Shown in pieces: positions 24,178-33,619 of a stretch of 64,000 bases of DNA. This DNA is from Bradymonas sp963697525 (GTDB lineage Bacteria > Myxococcota_A > Bradymonadia > Bradymonadales > Bradymonadaceae), in the NCBI GenBank assembly GCA_963697525.1, contig OY969087.1, positions 1,922,001 to 1,986,000 of the forward strand, read 5' to 3'. The position numbers and the translations under genes are program-made. The notes under the pieces were generated by a model, which was not told the DNA's origin, did not search any database, and was given only the letters and a program-made list of their open reading frames with translations. The first letter of the stretch is position 1. Each line of letters begins with the position of its first letter.

Positions 24178-26391
24178 TCAGGCTTTGCTTGTGCGTCGGC
24201 GCACCAATAGGAAGCCCACGGCGAAGACGATGAACGCGACCGGCATCGGTGAGGGCCCGCCGCCCGCGGAGCAGCCGCAACCTCCATCGGCCGCGGTCTC
24301 CGAGTTGGAGTTGGGGTTGGGTTTCACGACGACGGGCGGATTATCTCCGGATTGGGGCGCCGAGACGTTGATGGTGACGCTCGCCGGGGTCGACTCGAGC
24401 GCGCCGTCGGTGGTGATGAACGTGAAGCTGTCGGTCCCGGTGAATGCCGCGTCGGCGGTGTAGGTGAGGTGGGGCGCCGCCCCCGAGAGCGTCCCGTTCG
24501 ACGGCGGCGTGGCGATCTGGAAGTCGATGCCGTCGCCGTCGGGGTCCGCGCCGGTCAGTTCGATGTCGACGGGCTGGCCGGCGACGGCGTCGATGGTCTG
24601 CGACTGGGCGCTCGGGGCGTGATTGTCGGGATTGTCGGCGTTGACGCCGATGGTGACGGTGGCCACGTCGGAGTCGGCCTCGCCATCATTGGCGACGAAG
24701 GTGAACGTGTCCTCGCCGACGAACCCGGGGTCGGGCGTATAGGTCACGTCGGGGGCGGTGCCAGAGAGGCTGCCATTGCTCGGTTGGGACACGATTTCGA
24801 AGGTGAGCGAGTCACCGTCGACGTCGTCGGCCTGCAGGGCGATCGAGACCGGCGCCCCTTCGACGGTGGCCCGGGACGCGTCCGCAGCGATGGGGGCGTC
24901 GTTGACGCTGGTGACGGTCACGTGGATGGTCGCCGGCGCGGAGGTGGTGGTGCCGTCGTCGGCCACAAACTCAATCATGTCGTCGCCGTGGTAGTTGGCG
25001 TCGGGGGTATAGGTCAGGTGGGGAGGCGCCCCGGTCAGCGTGCCGTGGCTGGGGCTCGTGGTGACCGTATAGGTGAGCGGATCGGTGTCGACCGCGCTCA
25101 ACGTCATCGACAGCACCGTGTCTTCGTCGGTGACGAGATCCTGGTCTTGTGCCACGGGCGCGGGGTTTGGCGTCGGGCCGGTGAAGTACACCCCGCCCGC
25201 ATCCGACGCCCGGTTGCGCGCGCCGATCGCGATGGTCGACCCCTCGGCGGCGATCGCAAATCCGAACCAGTCGTCGGCGGCGGCGTCGAAGGCCTGCAGC
25301 TTCTTGACCAGCCCCCAACTGTCGGCGCCGTTTTGCATGCGGTCGAAGACGTACACCGACCCGGAGTTCTGAGCGTTGTCGTCGTCGCCGGTCGCGCCGA
25401 CCAACAGGCGGTCGCCCTGCAGGAGCACGTCGCGCCCGAAGTCGTCATCGTCGGCCTGATCGGGGGCGATGATCTTGAGGCGCTGTCCCCACGCGTCCGT
25501 CCCGGTGTAATTTCGCTCGAAGATGTAGACCGCGCCCAGGTGAGCACATGTAAGCCCGTCGCCGCAGTTCGTGTAGGAGCCGACGGCCAGCCGGTCGCCG
25601 TCCAGCGAGACGCGGTCGCCGAAGTGATCCCCTGATTTCGCATCGTCCGCGTCGAATGTGTGGACAAGCCCCCAGTTGTCGGGCCCTCCCGCGTTGCGCT
25701 CGTACAAGAACGCGCTGCCAGCTTGCCCGGGCGCGCCGATGACGATGACATCGCCGTCGATGTCGACCTCATCGCCAAAGCGTGCGTTGTTGCGGATGTA
25801 TTGCTGCTGCAGCGAGGTGACAAACCCCCAATGGTCGGGGCCGCCCTGATTCCTCTCGAAGATGAAGACCTTGCCGATATCGTTGTCGCCGGGGGCTCCC
25901 ACGACCAGCGTATCCCCGTCGAGGGCGACCGTGTCCCCGAATCCTTGGTACGTCGACAGCTCCGGGGCCCGAAAGGACGTCACTTCTCCCCAGTTGTCCG
26001 CGCCGCCCTCATCCTTCTGGTAGATGTAGACCTTTCCGTAGGCGGTAAGCGGAGACGACTCCTCGTTCTCGGCGCCCACCACGAGCGTGTCGCCTTGCAG
26101 GGCGACCGACCAGCCGAACCGACCCGAGTTCGGCGCCGGAAGCTGCTTGATCAGCCCCCAGGTATTCGTGCCGCCAATATTGCGCCCGTGGATATAGACC
26201 GCGCCACCACCGTTGGCCGTGGGCGCCCCGACAGCCATCAGGTCTCCATCGATCGCCACCGAGCGACCGTAGTTGCCCGTGGGGATGCCGGTCCCGGAGA
26301 TCAGATTGGGCACCTGCTCCAGCGTCTGCGCAAACGCGCCTGCCGGAAAGAGGATACAGGCCAGAAAGACGAGACATTTTAATCGATTCAT
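24178..26391 (-). CDS. FG-GAP / cadherin-like surface protein with MYXO-CTERM tail
   Basis: The 737-residue protein has a signal peptide (MNRLKCLVFLACILFPAGAF, cleavage near AFAQ). About seven FG-GAP-type repeats follow (GDTLVVGAPGDNDIGKVFIF, DRLLVGATGDDD). Three tandem cadherin/Ig-like domains come next, each with PSNGTLSG.APHLTYTPD and FTFVA.DG motifs. The C-terminus is GGCGCSAGGGPSPMP, a membrane segment VAFIVFAVGFLLV and RRRTSKA, a MYXO-CTERM sorting tail. It is probably displayed at the cell surface. The ATG at 26391 is chosen because a GGAG site lies upstream and the signal peptide starts there. Confidence 0.85.
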   Translation of the reverse strand: MNRLKCLVFLACILFPAGAFAQTLEQVPNLISGTGIPTGNYGRSVAIDGDLMAVGAPTANGGGAVYIHGRNIGGTNTWGLIKQLPAPNSGRFGWSVALQGDTLVVGAENEESSPLTAYGKVYIYQKDEGGADNWGEVTSFRAPELSTYQGFGDTVALDGDTLVVGAPGDNDIGKVFIFERNQGGPDHWGFVTSLQQQYIRNNARFGDEVDIDGDVIVIGAPGQAGSAFLYERNAGGPDNWGLVHTFDADDAKSGDHFGDRVSLDGDRLAVGSYTNCGDGLTCAHLGAVYIFERNYTGTDAWGQRLKIIAPDQADDDDFGRDVLLQGDRLLVGATGDDDNAQNSGSVYVFDRMQNGADSWGLVKKLQAFDAAADDWFGFAIAAEGSTIAIGARNRASDAGGVYFTGPTPNPAPVAQDQDLVTDEDTVLSMTLSAVDTDPLTYTVTTSPSHGTLTGAPPHLTYTPDANYHGDDMIEFVADDGTTTSAPATIHVTVTSVNDAPIAADASRATVEGAPVSIALQADDVDGDSLTFEIVSQPSNGSLSGTAPDVTYTPDPGFVGEDTFTFVANDGEADSDVATVTIGVNADNPDNHAPSAQSQTIDAVAGQPVDIELTGADPDGDGIDFQIATPPSNGTLSGAAPHLTYTADAAFTGTDSFTFITTDGALESTPASVTINVSAPQSGDNPPVVVKPNPNSNSETAADGGCGCSAGGGPSPMPVAFIVFAVGFLLVRRRTSKA

Positions 26392-26582
26392 TCCGGTGCT
26401 CCGAGTCAGAACAGAAAAACACGCCTTCAACGAATCAAGACTCGGAGTTACGCCATCGAAAGTCCCGTGGTTTCCGATTTCCATGAATTTCCATACCCGC
26501 TTCCATCGGTGCGACCGCTTCCAGCGCTCGGACGAGGGCAAGATGCCCACGCACCGAAGGCGACCGCTCGGGCGACCTTATA

Positions 26583-27266
26583 TCAGGCCATCTTGGGGCG
26601 CCGCGCCCGTTGAAACCGCCACACCCACGAGCACGCGGCGAGCGCCGCGATGAGCACGTCGATCAGCCACAGGCGGCCGCGAAAGAGTGTCTTTAGCGGC
26701 GAGCTCTCGGTGTTGGCGGCGATGTTGGCGCCGGCGCCGAAGAATTCGTACGCCGGGGTGTCCGGGGTGAGCGTGCCTATGTCGGCCTGGAGGGTCTTCA
26801 TGCCCTGGCTGACCGTGGTGCGCACCTCCAGCGACTCGCTCGGTCGGGCCCACAGGTCCCAGCGCAGCGTCACTTTCTTGGGGGGCTCCGACAGATGGGC
26901 GACGACCATGACGGTGATCATCTTGGCGGCGTTGGGATCGTGGCCCATGCCGGTGGGCAGGTTGAGCAGCACGCGCTTGATGGTGGCTTTCTTGGGGCCC
27001 ATCACGCTCAACCCGTCGCGCACCAACGCCCGCAGGGCGGGGCGATGGTCGGTGAACTCGCGCCGGGAGAGGATGCCGTCCTGGCAGGCCGGCACGTCTT
27101 GGAACGCCGCCACCGGCACGCCCAGCACGATATAGGCCTTGCTGCCCACCAGGTTCATCGTGCCGCGGTCGACGGGCATCAGGTGGGCGCTGGCCGGTGA
27201 GGTGTGCAGGCTCAGAGTCGCCAGCACGACGAGCGCGGCGCAGGTTAGCTTGATGTTGCGGGTCAT
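26583..27266 (-). CDS. Exported membrane-anchored protein of unknown function
   Basis: The 227-residue product has a signal peptide (LTCAALVVLATLSLHTSPAS, cleavage near ASAH) and a C-terminal membrane segment (LWLIDVLIAALAACSWVW) followed by basic RFQRARRPKM. The lumenal part includes SRREFTDHRPALRALVRDGL. No family was recognised. The ATG at 27266 has GAGGATCC upstream. The frame is open further, but that stretch translates the GGAGCGACGGCCTCC repeat. It follows the YHYH gene on the same strand and could be co-expressed with it. Confidence 0.65.
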   Translation of the reverse strand: MTRNIKLTCAALVVLATLSLHTSPASAHLMPVDRGTMNLVGSKAYIVLGVPVAAFQDVPACQDGILSRREFTDHRPALRALVRDGLSVMGPKKATIKRVLLNLPTGMGHDPNAAKMITVMVVAHLSEPPKKVTLRWDLWARPSESLEVRTTVSQGMKTLQADIGTLTPDTPAYEFFGAGANIAANTESSPLKTLFRGRLWLIDVLIAALAACSWVWRFQRARRPKMA

Positions 27267-27293
27267 CGTCGGATCCTCGGGTCGCAATGTTGT

Positions 27294-27348
27294 TGGAGCG
27301 ACGGCCTCCGCGCCGTCGAGGGCCGCGAGGCGGCCCAAATCGACGCCA
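27294..27348. repeat. GGAGCGACGGCCTCCGYGCCGTCG repeat (family 3)
   Basis: The unit ttggagcgacggcctccgcgccgtcgagggccgcgaggcggcccaaatcgacgcca recurs almost identically at 47706-47782, in part at 59010-59037, and in diverged form inside tmcA at 56763-56800. Here it runs up to the stop codon of the YHYH protein gene. Confidence 0.85.
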
Positions 27349-28476
27349 TCACATCCCTGGAGGCGGCCCCGGCGGCGGTCCCTGCTCGCCGGTGTCCGTG
27401 GCGGTTCCCTTCACGCACCGCTGCACGTACGGGTAGGTCTTGGTGATGAAGTAGTGGTAGATGCCCTGGGGAAATTCGGGCGTGACCCCAAAGCGGCCGT
27501 TGCACTCGTCGAGGTCGCCGCTGCCGGCGACGTATCTCCAATCAGACTCGAAGTGGCCCAGCGGAAAGTCGTCGACCGACGGGCGATTGGCGGGTACGTC
27601 CGTAATGAGTTGGTAGCTGCTGTGCATCTCGGCCAGCCCCGAGCTGGGATCTTCGGGGTCGGAATGGCCGTACACCGAGTAAATCGGGAAGCCGTCGGCC
27701 GCCCAGCCGACCAGCGTCATGCTGTGCTGGTAGTCGGGGTTGAGCTTTTTGACCAGGTCTACCGGGTTGCCGTGGTAGTGGTACTGCCCGTTGGGTTGGA
27801 CGTGGGCGTGGCTCTCGTCGACGCCGAAGGAAAACTTCCACGGGCTCACCTGGCCGGGCAGGGCGACCATATGCCAGTCGTCCGAGCCCCTGGCGTAGTC
27901 GCAGTCGTGGTCGCTGGTGGCGTCGTTGGGGCAGGTCCCGGCGGTGCCCGGGTCGAATTTGACGCTGTTGAGCGCGTAGCCGGGCACCTTGGCGTCGGTG
28001 GTCTGGCCGGTTCGCGCCGGGTTCAAGGTGACCGAATACGAGATATTCTGCGTGCTCACCTTGGTGGCGAAGTCGCCCCCCGTGGTCGCGTGGTTGGGCA
28101 CGCCGTTGCCGGACAGCACGCGCTCGCCGTCGGCACAGCTCCACGCGTACTCGTAGGTCAGGGTCTCGTCGACGTCTTCGTGTTGTCCCGTGGGCGGGTC
28201 GGAGTGGGTGTAGACCAGGCGTTGGTCGCCGGACGCGTTCAGGTCGCACAACACGCCGTTGGTCGCCACAGTGCCTGCGTCGGTGCTGCCTGCGTCGGTG
28301 CTGCCCGCGTCCGTGCCGCCCGCGTCGGTGCCAGTGTCCATGCCGGCGTCCGCGCTCTGCGAATCGCCGCCTGTCGAGGCGCTGTTCCCGCACGCCGCGC
28401 CGGCCGCGCTGGCCAACGCCAGCACCCCGATGTAGGCGCACGCCGAATGTATGAAGTTGTCGAACTTCGCTGCCAT
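27349..28476 (-). CDS. YHYH-domain lipoprotein
   Basis: The 375-residue protein has a lipoprotein-like signal (AYIGVLALASAAGAAC), then a short DAG-rich linker (TDAGGTDAGSTDAGSTDAG). The body carries the YHYH signature (VQPNGQYHYHGNPVDLVKKL, GWAADGFPIYSVYG, GIYHYFITKTYPYVQRCVKG). YHYH proteins are extracellular proteins of unclear function. The ATG at 28476 has GGAGGAAGC upstream. Confidence 0.85.
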   Translation of the reverse strand: MAAKFDNFIHSACAYIGVLALASAAGAACGNSASTGGDSQSADAGMDTGTDAGGTDAGSTDAGSTDAGTVATNGVLCDLNASGDQRLVYTHSDPPTGQHEDVDETLTYEYAWSCADGERVLSGNGVPNHATTGGDFATKVSTQNISYSVTLNPARTGQTTDAKVPGYALNSVKFDPGTAGTCPNDATSDHDCDYARGSDDWHMVALPGQVSPWKFSFGVDESHAHVQPNGQYHYHGNPVDLVKKLNPDYQHSMTLVGWAADGFPIYSVYGHSDPEDPSSGLAEMHSSYQLITDVPANRPSVDDFPLGHFESDWRYVAGSGDLDECNGRFGVTPEFPQGIYHYFITKTYPYVQRCVKGTATDTGEQGPPPGPPPGM

Positions 28477-28550
28477 TGCTTCCTCCGGTGTCCACGGGCT
28501 CACTCGACCGGCGGCAGCTCCGCCGGCCTCCAGCACTTACCCTAGCAGGC

Positions 28551-28930
28551 AAAAGTGCAGAACTTTCGCAGACAGACCGGAGAAAGGGACGAACTTCGCG
28601 CCTATTTCTGGCACGGTTTCGATCCGCCGTCAGGGTCAACCCTCATGACAGCCTTGGAAAGCCCGCCATTGGAAAAGCCGTTTACGTTTACGTTTAGGTT
28701 CACGTTTAGGTTTACGTTCTGGGTGCATGGGGGCACCCGGCGGCAACTCGAATGGCCGCGCAATTGGCGCCCGGGCAAAGCAAAACTTCCAAGCAAAACC
28801 GACGATTTACGGAAAGAGCTAAACGTAAACCTAAACGTAAACGTAAACCTAAACGGCCTTTCGCGTGTACGGCGCACGAGCACTGAAAAGTGCAGAACTT
28901 GCTTAGACAGACCGGAGAAAGGGACGAATG
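28551..28930. repeat. Composite repeat: long inverted TTTACG/TTTAGG arms between direct repeats
   Basis: Direct repeats of AAAAGTGCAGAACTT plus GACAGACCGGAGAAAGGGAC lie at 28551-28592 and 28886-28926. Between them, 28678-28719 (CCGTTTACGTTTACGTTTAG...) and 28819-28856 form opposed arms built from hexamers TTTACG and TTTAGG. The unit is about 380 bp and contains no credible gene. Confidence 0.8.
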
Positions 28931-29009
28931 TGTGGATGGACCCCGTCAACCAAGAGCTTGCCAGGTCGGCGACTGCCCTCGAACGCTCAAAGCTCCCCAG
29001 AGAAGTCAC

Positions 29010-29678
29010 TCACAGCTTGTAGCCCACCCCGTAGATGGAGCGAATGACGTCGTCGTCGGTGTGTTCCTGGAGTTTGTTGCGCAGGTTGCGCATGTGGCTG
29101 TCGATGGTGCGCTCGCTGACGATGCGCCCGTCGTCGTAGGCCGCGTGCATGATATTGTCCCGGGAGAACACGCGGCGGGGTGCGGCGAGCATCGCGCCGA
29201 GGATGCGAAACTCGACGGGCGTCAGCTCGACGTCCTCGCCGCGCACGCGGCACACGAAGCGATCTTCGAAGACCTCGATGTCGCCATACACCAGGCGCTC
29301 GGGCTGGGCGTCCGGCGTCTGATTCACCCGCCGCAAAATCGTCTTGGCGCGCGCGACTACCTCGCGTGGGCTGAACGGTTTGCATACGTAGTCGTCGGCC
29401 CCCAACTCCAGGCCCAGCAGGCGGTCGATCTCCTCGACCTTGGCGGTGAGCATCAAGATCGGCACCTGCGAGAATTGGCGCACCTCCCGGCAGATCGTCA
29501 GCCCGTCTTTGCCGGGCAGCATCAAATCGAGCACCACGAAGTCCGGCGCCTCGCGTCGGATGAGTTCGACCGCCTCGCCGCCGTCGTGCAGCAGCGTGCA
29601 GTCGAAGTGGGCCTGGGCGAAATAATCCGCCAGGACCTGGGCGATCTTGGGTTCGTCGTCGATGATGAGCACGTTCAT
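29010..29678 (-). CDS. Two-component response regulator, OmpR family
   Basis: The 222-residue protein has a receiver domain with the acidic pair D7/D8, phospho-acceptor D51 (VVLDLMLPGKDGL), T78 and K100 (DDYVCKPFSP). A winged-helix DNA-binding domain follows (ELTPVEFRILGAMLAAPRRV, SERTIDSHMRNLRNKL, IRSIYGVGYKL). The ATG at 29678 gives the canonical N-terminus; an in-frame ATG at 29699 has a better CACCTCC-distant site but adds seven atypical residues. Its kinase partner is upstream on the same strand, separated by a 280-bp repeat-filled gap. Confidence 0.93.
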   Translation of the reverse strand: MNVLIIDDEPKIAQVLADYFAQAHFDCTLLHDGGEAVELIRREAPDFVVLDLMLPGKDGLTICREVRQFSQVPILMLTAKVEEIDRLLGLELGADDYVCKPFSPREVVARAKTILRRVNQTPDAQPERLVYGDIEVFEDRFVCRVRGEDVELTPVEFRILGAMLAAPRRVFSRDNIMHAAYDDGRIVSERTIDSHMRNLRNKLQEHTDDDVIRSIYGVGYKL

Positions 29679-29767
29679 GAGACGCCTTTGGAGGTGCATT
29701 CACGGATATTTTTCGGCTTTCGTGCGGCAGTTGCCGTGCCGCATCTCGGTCGATCGTCGCAACTGTT

Positions 29768-29900
29768 CTTGGTTCTTGGTCTTGCAAGTTGGCGCATGTC
29801 GCCCGACCGTGGCTTCGACACCGTGCGGACGTCACTGCTGGTGGAATGGGCTGATGCTAACAGGCGGCAAGAACCAAGAACCAAGAACCAAGAACACGAC
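29768..29900. repeat. TTCTTGGTTCTTGG palindrome between the two-component genes
   Basis: Left arm near 29768-29786 (TGTTCTTGGTTCTTGGTC) and right arm near 29870-29897 (AAGAACCAAGAACCAAGAAC) are reverse complements around an 80-base centre. The same arms flank 8330-8460, and part of the repeat is at 55120-55142. Confidence 0.8.
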
Positions 29901-29960
29901 GTAATGCAGATAATTTTCGAAACGCCTGACGCCACCGAATGCCACAAGATCTCCATGAAG

Positions 29961-31322
29961 TCATTTTGGGAGTGTGACCGTGACTTCCAAACCGCCCATC
30001 GCCGATGGCTTGGCGGTGATCGTTCCACCGTGAGCTTCGACGATGCGCCGCGAAATGGCCAGCCCCAGCCCGGAGCCCGCCGTGCGCCGGCTGCGCGACG
30101 CCTCCACGCGGTACAGCGGCTCGAAGAGGCGTTCGCAGTCGGCCTCGGGCACCGACGGGGCGGTGTCGCGCACGACCAACTCGACGGCGTCGGCGCGCGC
30201 CGTCAACTCGACGTCCACCCGCCCGGGGGCGTCGGTGTAGGCCAGCGCGTTCAGCAACAGGTTGCGAAAGAGCTGCTCGAGGCGGCGCCCGTCGGCCTCC
30301 AACACCGCCGGGTCCAGCCGGCTTGTGGTCACCTCCAGCGGTGTCGGCGGCAGTTTGGCGAGGGTCTCCTCGAGGCAGTCGCGCACGTCGCACGGCTCGA
30401 ATTTGTAGTGCAGCGCGCCCAGGTCGGAGGTCGACAATTCGTGCAGGTCGTCCACCAGCCGGCGCAATCGGCTGACCTCCTCGGCCAGCGAGTCCAGGCT
30501 GGCCTCGTCGAAGGTGCGCACCCCGTCGGCGAGCGCCTCGATCTCGGCGGTGAGCACGGCCAGCGGGGTGCGCAGCTCGTGCGAGATGTCGGCGAAGAGG
30601 CGCTGGCGAGCCTGCCGGCTCTGGCCAAGCGTCTGGGCCAGCGCGTCGAAGTCGGCCGACAGCTCGCCGAGCTCGTCTTGGCGCGGCTCATCGAGCTTCA
30701 CGTCGTACTCGCCTTGCGACAGCCGGGAGACCCCGGCGAGCACGCGGCGAATGGGCGCGAGCAGCCAGCGCGCCAGCAGGGCCGCCACCACGATGGCCAA
30801 AAGCAGCGCGGCCAGCCCCACCGCCAGGCTGGACTCGAGCTGGCGGCGCGAAAACGCGCGCTCCAGCGGCGCGCCGCCCTTGCGCCGCGGCGTGCTTCGG
30901 ATATGGCCGACCACCTGGCCGTCGACCACCACGGGCACCGAGATGCGCTTGGCCCCGTCGTCGAGATGATTCCCGGCGATAAAATGGTCCTGCCCGTCGA
31001 ATAGCGCGGTGGGCTGCGGGCCCACGGTTTTTGGCCGCGGCCGTCGAGGCAGCGCGCTGGGCATCGGCGGCGGCGGCGGCTCCGCCAGCCGCCCCACGCG
31101 CCCGAAGCGCTCGGCGATGTCATCCGGCCAGCCATCCCCACGCGCGTACAACTCGCCCACGCGGCGAGCGACCACCTGCAGCCGGTTGTGCTCCAACCCG
31201 CTGATGTAGTCGTCCAACGCCGCCACGAAGGTCCACCGCGACAACACCAACGTCGCCGTCACGATCAGAACGGCGAACCCCACAAACGAGGTGGTGAGCT
31301 GGCCCTGCAGGGAGAGTTTCAT
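29961..31322 (-). CDS. Two-component sensor histidine kinase
   Basis: The 453-residue inner-membrane kinase has membrane segments near residues 10-30 (TTSFVGFAVLIVTATLVLSR) and 165-190. A Pro-rich periplasmic sensor lies between them (AEPPPPPMPSALPRRPRPKT), followed by a HAMP domain. The H-box DISHELRTPLAVLTAEIEAL carries phospho-acceptor His at about 248. The ATPase core has LFRNLLLNALAYTDAPGRV (N-box) and GSGLGLAISRRIVEAHGG (G2 box). It resembles BaeS-type envelope-stress kinases. It precedes its regulator gene, the reverse of the usual order. Confidence 0.93.
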   Translation of the reverse strand: MKLSLQGQLTTSFVGFAVLIVTATLVLSRWTFVAALDDYISGLEHNRLQVVARRVGELYARGDGWPDDIAERFGRVGRLAEPPPPPMPSALPRRPRPKTVGPQPTALFDGQDHFIAGNHLDDGAKRISVPVVVDGQVVGHIRSTPRRKGGAPLERAFSRRQLESSLAVGLAALLLAIVVAALLARWLLAPIRRVLAGVSRLSQGEYDVKLDEPRQDELGELSADFDALAQTLGQSRQARQRLFADISHELRTPLAVLTAEIEALADGVRTFDEASLDSLAEEVSRLRRLVDDLHELSTSDLGALHYKFEPCDVRDCLEETLAKLPPTPLEVTTSRLDPAVLEADGRRLEQLFRNLLLNALAYTDAPGRVDVELTARADAVELVVRDTAPSVPEADCERLFEPLYRVEASRSRRTAGSGLGLAISRRIVEAHGGTITAKPSAMGGLEVTVTLPK

Positions 31323-31469
31323 GCGCGAATCGAGGTGGCGACGACGACCAACGGGCTTTCGTGCGTCCCACTATACCAGATTGCACGCCGTTGAGGGCTC
31401 GGCGCTCCGGATTTGCGTGATGTCTGCTGAATGTCTGCACAATTGGTGAAGCGTTTCACCCGTGGAACG

Positions 31470-31541
31470 ACGCGCGCCACGCGCATTCTTGCGCGGCCTT
31501 TGTAGGTGAGGGTTGGCGCGTAGCGCCTACCTTCACGTGCC
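31470..31541 (+). repeat. Family 2 palindrome, right-end fragment
   Basis: CGCGCATTCTTGCGCGGCCT followed by TTGTAGGTGAGGGTTGGCGC matches the right arm of the elements at 33620, 47453 and 49608. The left arm is missing. The remaining 130 bases to the helicase start hold nothing recognisable. Confidence 0.8.
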
Positions 31542-31665
31542 TCAACAACCAACCACGCGCCATCTCCCCCCTCCACCGTGACCCTTTGGGCCGCGGAAAT
31601 CCTGCAGTAGTGTCGCGAGTTGTAGCCAACGCGCGCACCACACGACTCGAAGAGCGACGCCCTCC

Positions 31666-33585
31666 ATGATCGACGACCGAGAAGACAACGCCCTCCAAAA
31701 GCTCGCCGAGCTGTGGCGGCGCGAGCGCGAGACGTGCCGGCAGCGCCACTTGGAAGAGCGCGCGGAGACGACGCTCGACGAGCGCGTCGAGCAGGGCGTG
31801 GCGCTGGCGAGGCTCGACGTCGACGAGACGGCGGCGGCGCCGGGCGAGCGTATGTTGCTGTGGCTGGCGCCTCGCGTCGCGTCGGCGCTGGACGGGTTTC
31901 GCGCCGGCCCCGGCTCGCCGGTGGTGTTGTGGCGGGAGTCGCCGGCCGAAAAGGACGCCGTCGAGGCGGTGATCGCGCGGCGAAAGGATGGCCGCCTCGG
32001 GGTGATGGTCGACGCGGACGTGCCCGACGGGCTGTTCGGCGAGGCGTTCCACCTGGACGTGGAGGCGCCGCAGACGACCTTCGAGCGCGGCGAGCGCGCG
32101 GTAGCGGCGTTTCGCCAGGCGGCCAAGCTTAGCGACCAGGGACAGATTCGCGCGGTGCTCTTCGGCGGGCGCGCGCCGACGATGCGCCGCGGCGCCGACC
32201 TTGGCGTGCTCGACGAGGAGCTCAACGCGGCCCAGCGCCGGGCGGTCGAGCGGGCGCTTTGCGCCGAGGACGTCGCCCTGGTGCACGGGCCGCCGGGCAC
32301 GGGCAAGACGCGCACCCTGGTCGAGGTGGTGCGCCAGGCGGTGCGCCAAAACCAGCGCGTGCTGGTCACCGCGGCCAGCAACGCCGCGGTCGACAACCTG
32401 GCCGAGCGCCTCATCGACGCCGGCGTCGAGGTCGTGCGCGTGGGGCATCCGGCCCGGGTGGCGCCCGCGGTCGAGGCGCGCTCGCTGGACGCGCTTTTGG
32501 AGGCGACCCACGACTACAAGCTCGCCCAGCAGTGGATGGATCAGGCGCGCGAGATTCGCCGGCGCATCGACGCGCGCAGCGAACGCGGCACGATTAGCCG
32601 CGCCGAGCGCGCGGCGATGTACCGCGAGATGCGCCAGCTCTGGGGCGACGCGCGCGGCCATCTTCGCCGCGTGCAGGCCGCCATCATCGACCGCAGCCCG
32701 GTCATTTGCGCGACGGCCGCCGGCGCGGACACCCGGCTGCTCGACGACCAGGAGTTCGACCTGGTGGTCCTCGACGAGGCCACCCAGGCCGCCGACCCCA
32801 TCGCGCTGGTGCCCCTGTTGCGCGCCGCCAAGGTCGTCATGGCCGGCGACCCCCACCAACTGGCGCCGACGGTCATCGACCAGCAGGCCGAGCGCGAGGG
32901 GCTGGGCGTGACGCTCTTCGAGCGCCTATGCGACCACGCGGTCATGTTGGAGGTCCAGCACCGCATGCACGCCCGACTTATGGCGTTTCCGTCGCAGTCC
33001 AAATACGACAACCAGCTACGCGCCGCCGACGCGGTCGTCGCGCACACCCTCGACGAGCTCGACGGCGTCGTCGCCGACCCCGCGAGGCCCGGGCCGTTCG
33101 TCTTCGTCGACACGGCCGGCAAGGGCTGGGACGAAAAGCAAAGCGACGACGACCCGAGCACCTCCAACCCCGAGCAGGCCGAGCGCACCGCCAAAGAGGT
33201 GCGACGGCTGATGAGCCGCGGCGTTCGCCCGCAGGATATCGCCGTCATCACCCCGTATTTCGCGCAGGTGCGCCGCCTCCGAAAGCGGCTCGAGGACGTC
33301 GACGGCCTCGAAATCGACACCGTCGACGGCTTCCAGGGCCGCGAAAAGGAAGCCGTGGTCGTCGACCTCGTGCGAAGCAACCCCGACGGGCAGCTCGGAT
33401 TTTTGAAAGACACCCGCCGCATGAACGTGGCGCTGACCAGGGCGCGGCGCTTCTTGCTGGTCATCGGCGACAGCGCGACGCTGAGCGAGCATCCCTACTA
33501 CGCGGCGTTTTTGGAGGCCGTCGAGGCCCACGGCACGTGGGTGAGCGCCTGGGCCGACGAGGCCGAGCCCATCGCGGAGGCTTAG
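31666..33585 (+). CDS. Upf1/IGHMBP2-like superfamily 1B helicase
   Basis: The 639-residue protein has all main SF1 motifs. Q-motif/N-anchor: LNAAQRRAVERAL. Walker A: HGPPGTGKTRTLVEVV. Ia: VTAASNAAVDNLAERL. Walker B: VVLDEATQAADPIALVPLL. III: VVMAGDPHQLAPTV. IV: LEVQHRMH. V/VI: IDTVDGFQGREKEAVVVDLV and RRMNVALTRARRFLLVIGD. It is therefore an ATP-dependent 5'-3' DNA/RNA helicase of the SMUBP-2 type. It stands alone between family 2 repeats and just before the restriction genes; a link to defence is only positional. Confidence 0.9.
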   Translation: MIDDREDNALQKLAELWRRERETCRQRHLEERAETTLDERVEQGVALARLDVDETAAAPGERMLLWLAPRVASALDGFRAGPGSPVVLWRESPAEKDAVEAVIARRKDGRLGVMVDADVPDGLFGEAFHLDVEAPQTTFERGERAVAAFRQAAKLSDQGQIRAVLFGGRAPTMRRGADLGVLDEELNAAQRRAVERALCAEDVALVHGPPGTGKTRTLVEVVRQAVRQNQRVLVTAASNAAVDNLAERLIDAGVEVVRVGHPARVAPAVEARSLDALLEATHDYKLAQQWMDQAREIRRRIDARSERGTISRAERAAMYREMRQLWGDARGHLRRVQAAIIDRSPVICATAAGADTRLLDDQEFDLVVLDEATQAADPIALVPLLRAAKVVMAGDPHQLAPTVIDQQAEREGLGVTLFERLCDHAVMLEVQHRMHARLMAFPSQSKYDNQLRAADAVVAHTLDELDGVVADPARPGPFVFVDTAGKGWDEKQSDDDPSTSNPEQAERTAKEVRRLMSRGVRPQDIAVITPYFAQVRRLRKRLEDVDGLEIDTVDGFQGREKEAVVVDLVRSNPDGQLGFLKDTRRMNVALTRARRFLLVIGDSATLSEHPYYAAFLEAVEAHGTWVSAWADEAEPIAEA

Positions 33586-33619
33586 GGGATTCGGGACGCG
33601 GTGGGTTATCTGCGAGAGA

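Noticed and set aside
28678..28856. Telomere-like or replication-origin iterons (TTTAGG/TTTACG hexamers)
   Set aside because: The arms are inverted relative to each other inside a small composite repeat; no replication gene or DnaA-box cluster is present.
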